From positions 531,835 to 595,834 of the forward strand of contig NZ_JAMSLR010000001.1 of the NCBI RefSeq assembly GCF_023806485.1: a DNA stretch of 64,000 bases, read 5' to 3'. Under the pieces are notes generated by a model. That model had not been told where the DNA came from, made no database searches, and worked only from the letters and a program-made list of their open reading frames with translations. The DNA comes from Thermalbibacter longus (GTDB lineage: Bacteria > Chloroflexota > Chloroflexia > Thermomicrobiales > Thermomicrobiaceae). Both the position numbers and the translations under genes were made by a program. This document shows, piece after piece, positions 51,785-60,700 of this stretch (positions within the stretch are counted from its first letter, which is position 1; each line of letters opens with the position of its first letter).

Positions 51785-54700
51785 TCAGCGGAAGTCGCGC
51801 GAGGGTACGGCCGTGGCGGGGACGTCGACCGTGCTCGGCCGGCCCAGCGTCCGCACCTCTTCCGCCACCACGCTCACCAGCGCCCCCTCCCGCTGCACCC
51901 AGCCGTCGACCAGCAGCACCGGCGCCCGCAGCACCGCCCGGAACTGGGCCCGCACGGTCGGCCGCACGATCACGTTGACCAGCCCGCTCTCGTCCTCCAG
52001 CGTCAGGAAGAGCACCCCCTTGGCCGTCGGCGGCGCCTGCCGGCACACCACCAGCCCGGCCACCCGCACCCGCGTCCGGTGCGGCTGCCGCCCCAGCTCC
52101 CCGGCCGGCGTCACCTTCAGGAGCTGGCGCTGCCGGGCGTAGAGCGTCATGAGCTGGCGATCCAGGCACAGCCCCAGGAGCGCGTAGTCGATGAGCGCCT
52201 GCTCCCCCGCCTCCAGCGGCGGCAGCGCGACCGGCTCCTCGTCTCCCAGCGCCAGCTCGACCTGCTCGGCCAGCGCGTCCCGCTTCTCGCCCGCCGTGGC
52301 CAGCGGCAGCAGCCGCCACAGGAGCTGGCGCCGCTCGACCCCCGGCGCCAGCGCCGCGAACGCCCCCACCAGCACCAGCGCCCGCACCGCCTCCGGCCCC
52401 AGCCGCGCCCGGCGCACCACCTCCTCCGGCGTCCGGAACGGCCCCGCCGCCCGCGCCGCCACGATCCGGGCGGCGGCCGCCTCCCCCACCCCCTTGACCG
52501 CCCGCAGCCCTAGCCGGATCGGCCCGCGCACCGCGTCCCCCTCGAGCGTGTAGCCGGCCGCGCTCCGCGTCACGTCCGGCGGCAGGAAGCGCACCCCGTG
52601 CCGCACCGCGTCCCAGAGCACCACCTCCGGCGGGTAGAAGCCCATCGGCTGGTAGTCGAGCAGGGCGCAGTAGAAGGCCGCCGGGTAGTGAGCCCGCAGC
52701 CAGAGCGTCTCGTAGGCCGTCTGGGCCAGGGCCGCGGCGTGGCTCTTGCAGAAGCCGAACTCGGCGAAGGCCGCCATCTGGGCGAAGATCCGCTCCGCCG
52801 TCGCCCGCGGCACCCCCTGGCGCGCGGCCCCGGCCAGGAAGGCGCCCCGCAGCGCCTCCATCGCCGCCCGCGAGCGGCGACTCCCCATCGCCCGCCGGAA
52901 GGCGTCGGCCTCGCCGGCCGTCATCCCGGCGATCGCCATCGCCACCTCCAGCACCTGCTCCTGGTAGAGGATCACCCCTAGCGTCTCGGCCAGGATCGGC
53001 TCCAGCTTCGGGTGGAGGTAGCGCACCGGCTCGCGCCCCTGCCGCCGCCGGAGGTAGGGGTGCACCATCCCGCCCTGGATCGGCCCCGGCCGGATGATCG
53101 CCACCTGGGCGATCAGGTCGTCGAAGCAGGCTGGCGCGCTCCTGGGCAGGCTCTGCTGCTGGGCCCGGCTCTCCACCTGGTAGGCGCCGATGGTGTCGGC
53201 CGCCTGGAGCTGGCGGTAGACCGCCGGGTCGTCGCGCGGCAGCGCCTCGAGTTCCAGCCGCACCCCGCTGTGCCGCTCGACCAGCTCCACCGCCCGGTGC
53301 ACCAGCGAGAGCGCCCGGATGCACAGGAGGTCGGTCTTGATCAGCCCGGCGTCCTCCACGTCGCGCTTGTCCCAGCCGACCACCACCCGCCCCGGCATGC
53401 GCGCCGGCTGCAGCGGCACCAGCTCCACCAGCGGTCGGCCGGTGATCAGCATGCCCCCCACGTGGATCGAGAGATGCCGCGGGATGCCCTCGAGCTGCGG
53501 GGCCAGCCGCACCAGCCAGCTTAGGCGGCGCCGCCCCTCGGCGTCGAGCCTGTCCGCCAGCCGCCGGGCCGCCAGGCCCAGCTCCTCCCCCAGCCGCCCC
53601 TGGGAGGCGGCCAGCTCGGCGACCAGCTCCGCGGGCAGGCCGAGCACCCGGCCGAGGTCGCGCACCGCGCTGCGCGCCTGGAAGGTCACGTAGTTGCACA
53701 CCATCGCCGCGTGCTCGGCTCCGTAGGTCTGGTAGACGTAGGCGATGGCCCGCTCGCGGTCTTCGAGCCCGAAGTCGATGTCGATGTCCGGCATCGCCGG
53801 GCGCTCCTCGTTGAGGAAGCGCTCGAAGAGCAGCCGGTGCCGCAGCGGGTCGACCTGGGTGATCCCCAGGCAGTAGGCGACCAGCGAGTCGGCCGCCGAG
53901 CCGCGCCCCCGGCCCCGGAAGCGGGTGGCGAGGTCGGCGCAGATCAGGAAGAAGGGGGCCACCCCCAGCCGGGCGATCACCCCCAGCTCGTGCTCGAGCT
54001 GGCGCACCACCGGCTCGGTCAGCTCCCCGTAGCGGCGCCGGGCCCCCGCCTCGGCCAGCCGGCGCAGCGTCTGGTCGGCCGTCTCCCCGGGTGGCACCAG
54101 GTGGGGCAGCGGCGGGAAGCGGACGGCCCGGAAGTCGAGCGTCACCTGGCAGCGCTCGGCCAGCCGCAGCGTATTGACGACCGCCTGCGGGTAGCGCGCA
54201 AAGCGCCGGGCCATCGCCGCCGGCGGGCGGAGGGCGTAGGCACTCGAGCGCTTGCGCGCCGGATGCGGGGTGTCGAGCGTGCACTGCTCGCGGATGCAGA
54301 CCAGCACGTCCTGCAGCCGCCAGCTCTCCGCGTCCAGGTAGTGGACGTTGTTGGTCGCCACCAGCGGCAGGCCCACCGCGTCGGCCAGCGCGGCCAGCTC
54401 GGCGCAGCGGCGCTGGTCGCCCGGCAGCCCGTGGTCTTGGAGCTCGACGGCGCAGCGCGCGGGGCCGAAGACCTGGCGCAGCCGCCGGGCCAGCGCGAGC
54501 GCCTCCGCCCGCCGCCCGGCCGCGAGCGCCCGCGCCAGCGGCCCCTGGCGGCAGCCGGTGAGCACGAGCAGCCCCTCGTGCTCCTCGAGCAGCCAGTCCC
54601 AGGGGAGCGGGGCGGCCCGGCGCATGGCCGTGTCCCCCGTCAGGGCCTCGGCCTCAGGGCGCACGACCGGCCGGCGCGGGGCCTCCCAGCCCAACTGCGC

Positions 54701-54988
54701 CGCCGAGAGCAGCCGGGCGAGCGTGGCGTAGCCGGCGTCGGTCTCGGCCAGCAGCGTCAGGTGGCTCCCGTCGTCCAGCGTGACCTCGGCCCCGATGACG
54801 GGGTGCAGCCCGGCCTCGGCGCAGGCGCGGGCGAACCGCACCACCCCGTGCAGCCCCTGGTGGTCGGTCAGCGCCAGGTGCTCGTACCCCAGCGCGGCCG
54901 CCCGCTGGGCGAGCGCCGCCGGCTGGCAGGGGGCATCGAGCAGCGAGAAGCAGGAGTGGACGTGCAGCTCGGCATAGGGGGCCGCCAT
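51785..54988 (-). CDS. dnaE2: Error-prone DNA polymerase III alpha subunit DnaE2 (ImuC)
   Basis: The 1067-residue C-family polymerase is the catalytic part of the SOS mutasome. An N-terminal PHP domain (YAELHVHSCFSLLDAPCQPA, HLALTDHQGLHGVVRFARAC) is followed by the palm, with RGRGSAADSLVAYCLGITQV and the catalytic aspartates in AMPDIDIDFGLEDRERAI, then a helix-hairpin-helix region and an OB-fold near the C-terminus (RTRVRVAGLVVCRQAPPTAK). Length and lack of the long DnaE1 C-terminus fit DnaE2. It begins 16 bases after the imuB stop and shares the LexA-controlled promoter at 57170. Confidence 0.95.
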   Translation of the reverse strand: MAAPYAELHVHSCFSLLDAPCQPAALAQRAAALGYEHLALTDHQGLHGVVRFARACAEAGLHPVIGAEVTLDDGSHLTLLAETDAGYATLARLLSAAQLGWEAPRRPVVRPEAEALTGDTAMRRAAPLPWDWLLEEHEGLLVLTGCRQGPLARALAAGRRAEALALARRLRQVFGPARCAVELQDHGLPGDQRRCAELAALADAVGLPLVATNNVHYLDAESWRLQDVLVCIREQCTLDTPHPARKRSSAYALRPPAAMARRFARYPQAVVNTLRLAERCQVTLDFRAVRFPPLPHLVPPGETADQTLRRLAEAGARRRYGELTEPVVRQLEHELGVIARLGVAPFFLICADLATRFRGRGRGSAADSLVAYCLGITQVDPLRHRLLFERFLNEERPAMPDIDIDFGLEDRERAIAYVYQTYGAEHAAMVCNYVTFQARSAVRDLGRVLGLPAELVAELAASQGRLGEELGLAARRLADRLDAEGRRRLSWLVRLAPQLEGIPRHLSIHVGGMLITGRPLVELVPLQPARMPGRVVVGWDKRDVEDAGLIKTDLLCIRALSLVHRAVELVERHSGVRLELEALPRDDPAVYRQLQAADTIGAYQVESRAQQQSLPRSAPACFDDLIAQVAIIRPGPIQGGMVHPYLRRRQGREPVRYLHPKLEPILAETLGVILYQEQVLEVAMAIAGMTAGEADAFRRAMGSRRSRAAMEALRGAFLAGAARQGVPRATAERIFAQMAAFAEFGFCKSHAAALAQTAYETLWLRAHYPAAFYCALLDYQPMGFYPPEVVLWDAVRHGVRFLPPDVTRSAAGYTLEGDAVRGPIRLGLRAVKGVGEAAAARIVAARAAGPFRTPEEVVRRARLGPEAVRALVLVGAFAALAPGVERRQLLWRLLPLATAGEKRDALAEQVELALGDEEPVALPPLEAGEQALIDYALLGLCLDRQLMTLYARQRQLLKVTPAGELGRQPHRTRVRVAGLVVCRQAPPTAKGVLFLTLEDESGLVNVIVRPTVRAQFRAVLRAPVLLVDGWVQREGALVSVVAEEVRTLGRPSTVDVPATAVPSRDFR

Positions 54989-55004
54989 CGTCTAACCTCC
55001 GCGC

Positions 55005-56243
55005 TCAGTCCAGCCGGCCCAGCAGCACCCACTGCCCCGGTGGCCGCTCCCAGCCCAGGAGCAGCCGCTGACCGTCGGCCAGCGCCACCCAGACCACCCG
55101 GCGGTGCCGCTCGCGCGGCCACCAGAGGTCGACCCGCTCGACCAGCCCCCCGGCCACCACCCGGTGCCAGCGCCCGTCGAGTTCTAGCGCGCGCACCCGG
55201 CCCCGCCGCCACAGTCGGACCGGCCGGCGCGGTGCCGCGCTGTCGAAACGCCAGCGCTCCTCCGGGAGCGGGGCCGCCGGGACGACCTCGAGCAGCCGCG
55301 GCACCTGGCCCGGGTAGCGGCGGCGCAGCTCCCCCCACACCCGCTCCCGGATCGCCCGCTCCTCTTCGGTCTCCTCCCCCAGCCCCGGCAGGTGCGCCTG
55401 GGCTACGGCCGGCGGCGCCAGCCCGGCCAGCCGCAGCCAGACCTCGCTGATCCCCTCGACCGCCGCGCGCGGCCCCAGCCCGGCACGGAGCGTCGCCTCG
55501 GCCAGGACCTCGAGGTGCGGCAGGAGCTCGGCCACCTCGGCCACCGGGGCGGGCAGGTGGCGGGACTGCGTGCCATGCCGGCCCCCGGCGCTCGCCAGTC
55601 CCAGCGCCACGGTGCGGGCCGCCTGCCCGCGCCGGCGCAGCTCCGCCAGGCCGTCCGCGGCCAGCCGGGCGAGCGTGCCCCGGAGCTGCCCCCGCTCGGT
55701 GAGCGGCGGCTCCGGCGCCGCCCGTACTAGCACCGCCGGCTCATCCGCCGCCCCCACGAGCGGGCGAGGGTCCTCCCCGCAGGCCAGCCGGTGCGCCGCC
55801 ACTGCCTCTCGGCCGAAGCGCCGCCCGACCTGCTCGCGCGGCAGGTCGGCGAACTGCCCCATCGCTTGCAGGCCCAGCAGCCGCAGCGTCGCCAGCACCG
55901 CCCGCGGCAGCGGCAGCCACGCCAGCGGCAGCGGGCGGAGAAAGGCGCGCGCCTCGGCGTCGTCGACCACGGTGACCTCGCCGGGCGCGCTGAGCCGGGC
56001 CGCCACCGCGGCAATCCACTTGTTCGGCCCGATCCCCAGCCGGCCCTGCCCGCCGGCTGCCGCCACCGCTGCCAGCACCGCCCGGCCGTAGGCCGCCTCG
56101 GAGCCGACGGTGCGCTGCACCCCGCTAGCGTCGAACCAGGCGGCGCCTGGCTCGTCCGGCTCCACCACCGGGCTAGCGGAGGCGAGCAGCTCAGCGACCG
56201 GCACCGGCAACGGGTCGCTCAACCGGAGATAGCCCACGCGCAC
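55005..56243 (-). CDS. imuB: ImuB-like Y-family polymerase homologue
   Basis: The 412-residue protein keeps Y-family features (GIGPNKWIAAVAARLSAPGE, VVDDAEARAFLRPLPLAWLP, LGLQAMGQFADLPREQVGRR) but lacks the N-terminal catalytic DxD strand; it starts directly at VRVGYLRLSDPLPV. ImuB proteins are catalytically dead adaptors that bind the beta clamp and recruit DnaE2. GTG 56243 is chosen because GGAGGAGGAAG precedes it; upstream in-frame sequence is only the antisense of imuA. At 412 residues it is shorter than the usual 500. It overlaps imuA by 53 bases. Confidence 0.88.
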   Translation of the reverse strand: MRVGYLRLSDPLPVPVAELLASASPVVEPDEPGAAWFDASGVQRTVGSEAAYGRAVLAAVAAAGGQGRLGIGPNKWIAAVAARLSAPGEVTVVDDAEARAFLRPLPLAWLPLPRAVLATLRLLGLQAMGQFADLPREQVGRRFGREAVAAHRLACGEDPRPLVGAADEPAVLVRAAPEPPLTERGQLRGTLARLAADGLAELRRRGQAARTVALGLASAGGRHGTQSRHLPAPVAEVAELLPHLEVLAEATLRAGLGPRAAVEGISEVWLRLAGLAPPAVAQAHLPGLGEETEEERAIRERVWGELRRRYPGQVPRLLEVVPAAPLPEERWRFDSAAPRRPVRLWRRGRVRALELDGRWHRVVAGGLVERVDLWWPRERHRRVVWVALADGQRLLLGWERPPGQWVLLGRLD

Positions 56244-57141
56244 GGACTTCCTCCTCCACTCGCGCCCAGAGCGCAGGCTCCGCCTCCAGGCGGGCGAGCG
56301 CTGCGCTCCGCGAGCGCCCCAGCACCGTCCCCGCTCCCAGGAAGCCCAGCGGGTGCCGCACGACCACCCCCAGCCAGCAGGCCAGGTCGAACAGCTCGGC
56401 CGCCCGCCGCAGCCCGGCCCGCTCGTCCAGCTCCAGCGCCACCGGCACGGCGACCGGTTCCGCCTGCCCGCGCGCCTGCACCAGCGGCCGCACCCGCAGC
56501 CCGGCCCGCGCGCTGCCCAGCCACAGCTCCTCATCCGGCACCAGCCGGAGCCGGAGCGCCGCGCCCCCGAGCCCGGCGTCCGGCTCCGAGGGCAGCAGGT
56601 CGCGCACCACCAGGAGCGCGGTGGGCGCCCGCCGCGCGAGCGGCCGCAGCCGCCGCACCCCGCGGGCCAGCAGCCGCCCCGCCCAGCCCGGCCGCAGGTC
56701 GAGGACGATGAGGTCGAGCGCCCGCGTCCGCAGCAGGAGCTGGGCCATCGCCAGCGCCTCGGGGAGCGAGCGGGGCAGCGCCCACAGCAGGTCGGCCAGG
56801 TCGACCCCGAGGGCGCGCCAGCGGTCGGGGTCGAGGCTCTGGGCGCCGTCGAGGTAGGCGGCCCAGCCCCGTCCCCGCTGGGCCTGGGCGACCGCGTGGG
56901 CCGCGAGCGTCCGCTTGCCGGCGTAGGGGGGCCCGGCCAGCTCGCTGAGGCGCCCGCGGGGGAGGCCGCCGATCCCGCTGGCGAGGTCGAGGGCGAGCGA
57001 GCCGGTGGGCAGCGCGCGGGCCGCGCGCTGGGGCTGGGCCTGCTCCCAGCGCAGGAGGACGTGGGCGCCGAAGCGCGCGGCGAGCTCGCGGCGCAGAGCG
57101 TCGAGTGCGGCCTGGCGCTCGGCTAGGGTGCGCGGACGCAT
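56191..57141 (-). CDS. imuA: ImuA-like RecA-fold protein
   Basis: The 316-residue protein has a RecA-like core: PTGSLALDLASGIGGLPRGR, P-loop ELAGPPYAGKRTLAAHAV, GWAAYLDGAQSLDPDRWRAL and LLWALPRSLPEALAMAQLLL. ImuA/SulA-type members stimulate ImuB-DnaE2 mutagenesis by interacting with RecA. ATG 57141 follows GGGAGGAGG; the longer frame to 57255 runs through the promoter and LexA box, so it is rejected. First gene of the SOS cassette. Confidence 0.9.
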   Translation of the reverse strand: MRPRTLAERQAALDALRRELAARFGAHVLLRWEQAQPQRAARALPTGSLALDLASGIGGLPRGRLSELAGPPYAGKRTLAAHAVAQAQRGRGWAAYLDGAQSLDPDRWRALGVDLADLLWALPRSLPEALAMAQLLLRTRALDLIVLDLRPGWAGRLLARGVRRLRPLARRAPTALLVVRDLLPSEPDAGLGGAALRLRLVPDEELWLGSARAGLRVRPLVQARGQAEPVAVPVALELDERAGLRRAAELFDLACWLGVVVRHPLGFLGAGTVLGRSRSAALARLEAEPALWARVEEEVRARGLSPVERPVAGAGR

Positions 57142-57169
57142 CGGCACACCTCCTCCCGTTCCTGTCCCC

Positions 57170-57198
57170 AGCATAGGAGAACATATGTTCGAAATCAA
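57170..57198 (-). promoter_or_regulatory. SOS promoter: LexA box inside the spacer of a vegetative promoter
   Basis: On the minus strand TTGATT (complement of 57193-57198) and TATGCT (complement of 57170-57175) are exactly 17 bases apart. The spacer contains the perfect palindrome GAACATATGTTC (57179-57190), the LexA/DinR box of Gram-positive bacteria and Chloroflexi. The imuA ATG is 29 bases downstream of the -10. LexA binding here would block RNA polymerase directly. Confidence 0.9.
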
Positions 57199-57494
57199 GA
57201 GTTGTCTCATAGGCACAAGGAAAACGGTGCAGTCCCTCGGCTGCCCACTGGTCACCCTGAGACGGCTCCCTGCTGCCGGGTACTACCGGCCTCGTCACTG
57301 TGGGCGTGTGCGGGCAATGGTGGCCTGAGGCTGGGGCAGCGGAAGGTATCCGCCCGACGTCGGATCGCGTGGAACTCCAGGGAGCCCTCCCCACGAAGCC
57401 GCGTCCAGTGCTGCCCCTCGACTGCCTTGGTACCGCACGCCCGCATCCTCAAAAGACTCACCCGGCAGGAATGCAATCGCACGCATGCCATACT
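57199..57494. other. Region between the SOS promoter and the toxin-antitoxin pair
   Basis: No gene is recognised. The frame of the HigB-like gene is open across most of it, but the extra sequence does not resemble the family. Confidence 0.4.
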
Positions 57495-57839
57495 GTGGCG
57501 ACGGAGGTGCTCTCTAGCGCGGAGGCCGAAGCGGAGCTCGCCGCGCTGCCGGAGTCTGAGCAGCTCGCGCTGCTGGCCGCCGTTGAGAAGCTGCGGGTGC
57601 TGGGAGATCAGTTGCCGTATCCGCACTCGAGCGCGGTGCGAGGCAGCCAGAGCGGGCTTCGCGAGCTGTGCCCGAGGGGTGGACGCAGCCCTCGGCGCGC
57701 CTTCTACCGCCGGGTCGGAGACCGCCTCGTGATTGGCGCCATCGGCCCGGAGGCGAAGCGTGATCCCCGTGGGTTCGCTCGATCCGCCCGCCTGGCCGCC
57801 GAACGGATCGCTCGGGTCGAGCAAGGAGGGACGCCGTGA
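57495..57839 (+). CDS. HigB/RelE-like (phage Gp49-like) toxin
   Basis: The 114-residue protein matches the HigB-type mRNA interferase fold: EVLSSAEAEAELAALPESEQ, LGDQLPYPHSSAVRGSQSGL, RELCPRGGRSPRRAFYRRVG and DRLVIGAIGPEAKRD. Basic residues that line the active site (RELxPR, RAFYRR) are kept. Start is uncertain: GTG 57495 begins right at the family sequence; ATG 57471 would add eight residues. It overlaps the antitoxin gene by four bases, with toxin first, the order typical of HigBA. Confidence 0.82.
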   Translation: MATEVLSSAEAEAELAALPESEQLALLAAVEKLRVLGDQLPYPHSSAVRGSQSGLRELCPRGGRSPRRAFYRRVGDRLVIGAIGPEAKRDPRGFARSARLAAERIARVEQGGTP

Positions 57840-58225
57840 GCGAGAACGAGACGCCGGTCCTGATCCCGGCTGAGCAGGTGCCCGAGCGGGCGCTGGCGCG
57901 GAGCCCGGAGCTGCGGGCCCGGTGGGAAGCGACGGCGCTGGCGCGGGCAGTGGCGCTCTGGCTGGTGCAGCGCCGGGCCGAGCTCGGACTCTCCCAGGCG
58001 GCGCTGGCTCGCCGGCTCGGGGTGAGCCAGCCGACGGTGGCCCGCTGGGAGTCGGGCGAGCACGTGCCGGAGCTCACCACGCTACTCCGGCTGGCGGATC
58101 AGCTCGGGCTCCGGCTCCACCTCGACATCGAGGCCCCAGGCGAGCGCGTCGCCGAGCCGAGCACGGTCGAAAAGGTGACCACCGAGCACGGCAGTCGCCT
58201 GCGGGTGGCGCTCAGCACCGCCTGA
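57836..58225 (+). CDS. HigA-like XRE-family antitoxin
   Basis: The 129-residue protein has a Cro/C1 helix-turn-helix (about 40-100): ELGLSQAALARRLGVSQPTV followed by ARWESGEHVPELTTLLRLAD. The N-terminal segment (PVLIPAEQVPERALARSPEL) and the long helix before the HTH are typical of antitoxins paired with Gp49-like toxins. It starts with GTG overlapping the toxin stop (GTGA). It probably represses the pair, but no palindromic operator was found upstream by eye. Confidence 0.88.
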   Translation: MSENETPVLIPAEQVPERALARSPELRARWEATALARAVALWLVQRRAELGLSQAALARRLGVSQPTVARWESGEHVPELTTLLRLADQLGLRLHLDIEAPGERVAEPSTVEKVTTEHGSRLRVALSTA

Positions 58226-58465
58226 GGGAGCAGTGGTCACTCCGTGGCCGACAGCGTGCAACGAGGTGCGCAGCTCGCCCGTGTCTGCCTCGCTCACCCC
58301 GACCGGTGCCTGGCAGCCGGTCGGGATAGGAGGCGGCAGGTCGGGGAGCCCGCGGCGCAGCCCAGCGACCCCCGCTGGGCACCCAGCCCGCTGACCCGCA
58401 CCGTACGGTGTCTACTCGCCGCGCGAGCGCGGCATCCATGACGAACGGACGGTACGATCGTCTCC

Positions 58466-58494
58466 TTGACTGTGACGCTCCGTCTCCCTACGAT
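58466..58494 (+). promoter_or_regulatory. Vegetative promoter for the 58667 lipoprotein
   Basis: TTGACT (58466-58471) and TACGAT (58489-58494) are separated by 17 bases. Transcription would begin near 58501, leaving a leader of about 165 bases before the lipoprotein ATG. The rest of the 58226-58465 spacer shows nothing I recognise. Confidence 0.6.
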
Positions 58495-58563
58495 GGCCTG
58501 AAAGTTCGCTCACCCGTCCCCGTAAGGCATGACGAGTCCGAAGCGCTGGGGTCGCCGGGGCTA

Positions 58564-58600
58564 CGCCTGCCAAAAGCGGCGCAACCCGGGTAGGCAGGCG
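58564..58600 (+). other. Hairpin in the long leader of the 58667 gene
   Basis: CGCCTGCC (58564-58571) pairs perfectly with GGCAGGCG (58593-58600) around a 21-base loop. It lies in the middle of the predicted 165-base leader, which is otherwise C/G-rich. It does not match a riboswitch class I know. Confidence 0.35.
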
Positions 58601-58666
58601 CCCCCGCCGCGCTTTGGCCCGTCGCCGTGGCAGCGGGCTGTTTTCGCTTGCAGATGGAGGTGAGCC

Positions 58667-60700
58667 ATGAGCCGGTTCGTTCACCGCAGATCGGTACTGG
58701 CGAGCGAGCACGCCAATAGCACGCGGCGGCGTGCCGGGCCGCCCAGGGGGACTGCGCTCTGGCTGCTAGTGGTCCTGACGCTCCTGCTGGTCGCGTGCGG
58801 GCGTGGGAGCCCGGAGCCGGCACCGAGCCCCTCTCCCGACACGGGGACGCCGACGCGGGTGGCTGAGGCGCGACCGAGCCCGGTGAGCGCGGGGACGCCC
58901 GCGCCCACGCCGGCGCTGACGCCGACGCCGATGCCGGCCGGGCCGCCGGACGAGGCGGTGCTGGCGCTGAACGAGCTGCTCGACGAGGAGGGGCGGCTGC
59001 CGCTGGAGACGGCGCTGGAGATCTTCGCGGCGCACGTGGGCCCGCTGCCTGGAGTCACGCCCCGGCCGTTGCCGGGGGACAATGCGGGGCGGGTGGCAGA
59101 AGCGGCCATCGTCGTCGTGGCGGCGCAGCGCGAGAGCCTGCCACCGGAGGTCGCAGCGGCGGTCGAGGACGCGCTGTTCGGACGCGTCGACGAGTGGGTC
59201 GAAATTCCCCCGAGCGGGCAGGGGACTGCTCAGCCCGGTGCACGCGCTACGCTCGTAGATCGATTCGTGCCAGGGGCTCGCGCTGCTGGGCCTCTCGACG
59301 AACTGCGGCAGGTCATCGAGGAGGTGAGGGGACGGATCGAAGCGCGCGCTGGTGTGCGCTTGACCGTACCGGTGCGGCTCGGGGTAGTCCGGCGGATGAG
59401 TACCAGGGACATCCAGGCGTACGCGACTCCGGTCGAGAGCGGCGGAAGGATGACAGCTTGCCGGATCGTGTTTCGGGCCGACGTGGCCGACGAGCCGACT
59501 ACGCGAGAGTATGTCGCGGCCCACGAGCTGTGGCACTGCTTCCAGTTCCAGCACACGCTGCGTAGCCATGGCGCATGGGTGGAGGAGGGGCAAGCGGAGT
59601 GGGTGGCGTCGGTCATCGCCAGCGATCCCTCGCCCGCTGCGTCGTTCTGGGATACGTGGCTCGCGACGCCACCGGAGTCGCTCTGGCGGCGCAGCTACGA
59701 CGCGATCGGCCTGTACGCCGCCGCCGAGGCGGCCGGGCATGATCCGTTCCCTGTCATGCTCCGCATGTTCGATCTCGGGAACCGGGATGCCGTGTCCGCG
59801 CTGTTCGGGGGGATGGCGTTCGAGGAGGCCTTGCGGCTGGTCGCGCAGACGCTGGTGCGGGCGCCGGCCTACGGGCTGGAGTGGGAATCGACGGGTCTAG
59901 GTATTACGTACACCCGTGCGACGGAGCTGGTCGGCGTAAGCCCGCCGGGACAGCGGATCGAGGTCGATGCTGGCCCCTTTGGATCGCTCCCCCTCGAACT
60001 GACGATCGGCGAGTCCGGTGAGCATGAAGCAGTCAGGATCCGAGTGTACGACGCGGTGACCGCGGGTGCCGTGGAGTTCGAAGACGGGACGGTCTTCGAC
60101 CTTCGTGGCGCCGAATCGCTCTTGTTCTGCCTCCCTGGGAGCGTCTGTACCTGCGAGGACGGGTCGCCGCCTGGCGGCCAGGAGCTCCCTCCGCTGCCGG
60201 CCTCGCGCGCGGTGCTGACCGTGGCGAGCCCGGTTGGGGGCACGATCGGGTTCGAGGTAGAGTATGCCGCTATCAAGGATCTGTGCAATCGCCTGGTCGG
60301 GGTCTGGATGGCGTCGGCGCGGGACATCCTCGCGGCGAATACCGCGCCGTATGGTGGCCTGCCCGCGGACTATCCGTGTGAGGGCACGGTCACGCTAACC
60401 TTCGCTGAGGATGGGACGTTCAGACACAGTAGCGAATTGCATTGCACATTCGGTGAAAGTTCGGGGAGCGGTGTCGTGTACTCCGAGGGCCGGTACGAAG
60501 TCCGTGGAGACTCGGTCGCTTTCCTGGATGTGCAGACGACTGGGTCACTTACGGTCGACGGTATCGATCTCGGGGCAATGGTCCAATATCTGACGCCGCG
60601 TGGCGAAGCACGTTACCAGATCGAGGGCGACCGGCTGACTATTGGCTTTACGATGCCTGACGGGGCGGCGGTCGAGAACCACTTTACCCGCTCGCGGTGA
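58667..60700 (+). CDS. Lipoprotein with HExxH gluzincin-like peptidase motif
   Basis: The 677-residue protein has a basic N-terminus, a hydrophobic segment and lipobox (LLLVAC, about 39-44), then a Pro/Thr-rich linker (about 48-102). A central domain contains VAAHELWHCFQFQHT (HExxH at about 286-290) followed about 20 residues later by WVEEGQAEW, whose glutamate could be the third zinc ligand, as in gluzincins. The C-terminal part (about 440-677) is beta-rich, with CLPGSVCTCEDGS and a lipocalin-like segment (GTVTLTFAEDGTFRHSSELH). Probably a surface-anchored metallopeptidase; the family is unassigned. ATG follows GATGGAGGTGAGCC. Confidence 0.75.
   Translation: MSRFVHRRSVLASEHANSTRRRAGPPRGTALWLLVVLTLLLVACGRGSPEPAPSPSPDTGTPTRVAEARPSPVSAGTPAPTPALTPTPMPAGPPDEAVLALNELLDEEGRLPLETALEIFAAHVGPLPGVTPRPLPGDNAGRVAEAAIVVVAAQRESLPPEVAAAVEDALFGRVDEWVEIPPSGQGTAQPGARATLVDRFVPGARAAGPLDELRQVIEEVRGRIEARAGVRLTVPVRLGVVRRMSTRDIQAYATPVESGGRMTACRIVFRADVADEPTTREYVAAHELWHCFQFQHTLRSHGAWVEEGQAEWVASVIASDPSPAASFWDTWLATPPESLWRRSYDAIGLYAAAEAAGHDPFPVMLRMFDLGNRDAVSALFGGMAFEEALRLVAQTLVRAPAYGLEWESTGLGITYTRATELVGVSPPGQRIEVDAGPFGSLPLELTIGESGEHEAVRIRVYDAVTAGAVEFEDGTVFDLRGAESLLFCLPGSVCTCEDGSPPGGQELPPLPASRAVLTVASPVGGTIGFEVEYAAIKDLCNRLVGVWMASARDILAANTAPYGGLPADYPCEGTVTLTFAEDGTFRHSSELHCTFGESSGSGVVYSEGRYEVRGDSVAFLDVQTTGSLTVDGIDLGAMVQYLTPRGEARYQIEGDRLTIGFTMPDGAAVENHFTRSR

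Noticed and set aside
51693..54284. 863-residue open frame on the minus strand overlapping dnaE2
   Set aside because: It is a shifted frame of dnaE2, kept open by extreme GC. Composition is nearly all Ala/Gly/Arg/Pro and no family motif appears, while the 51785-54988 frame is a complete DnaE2.
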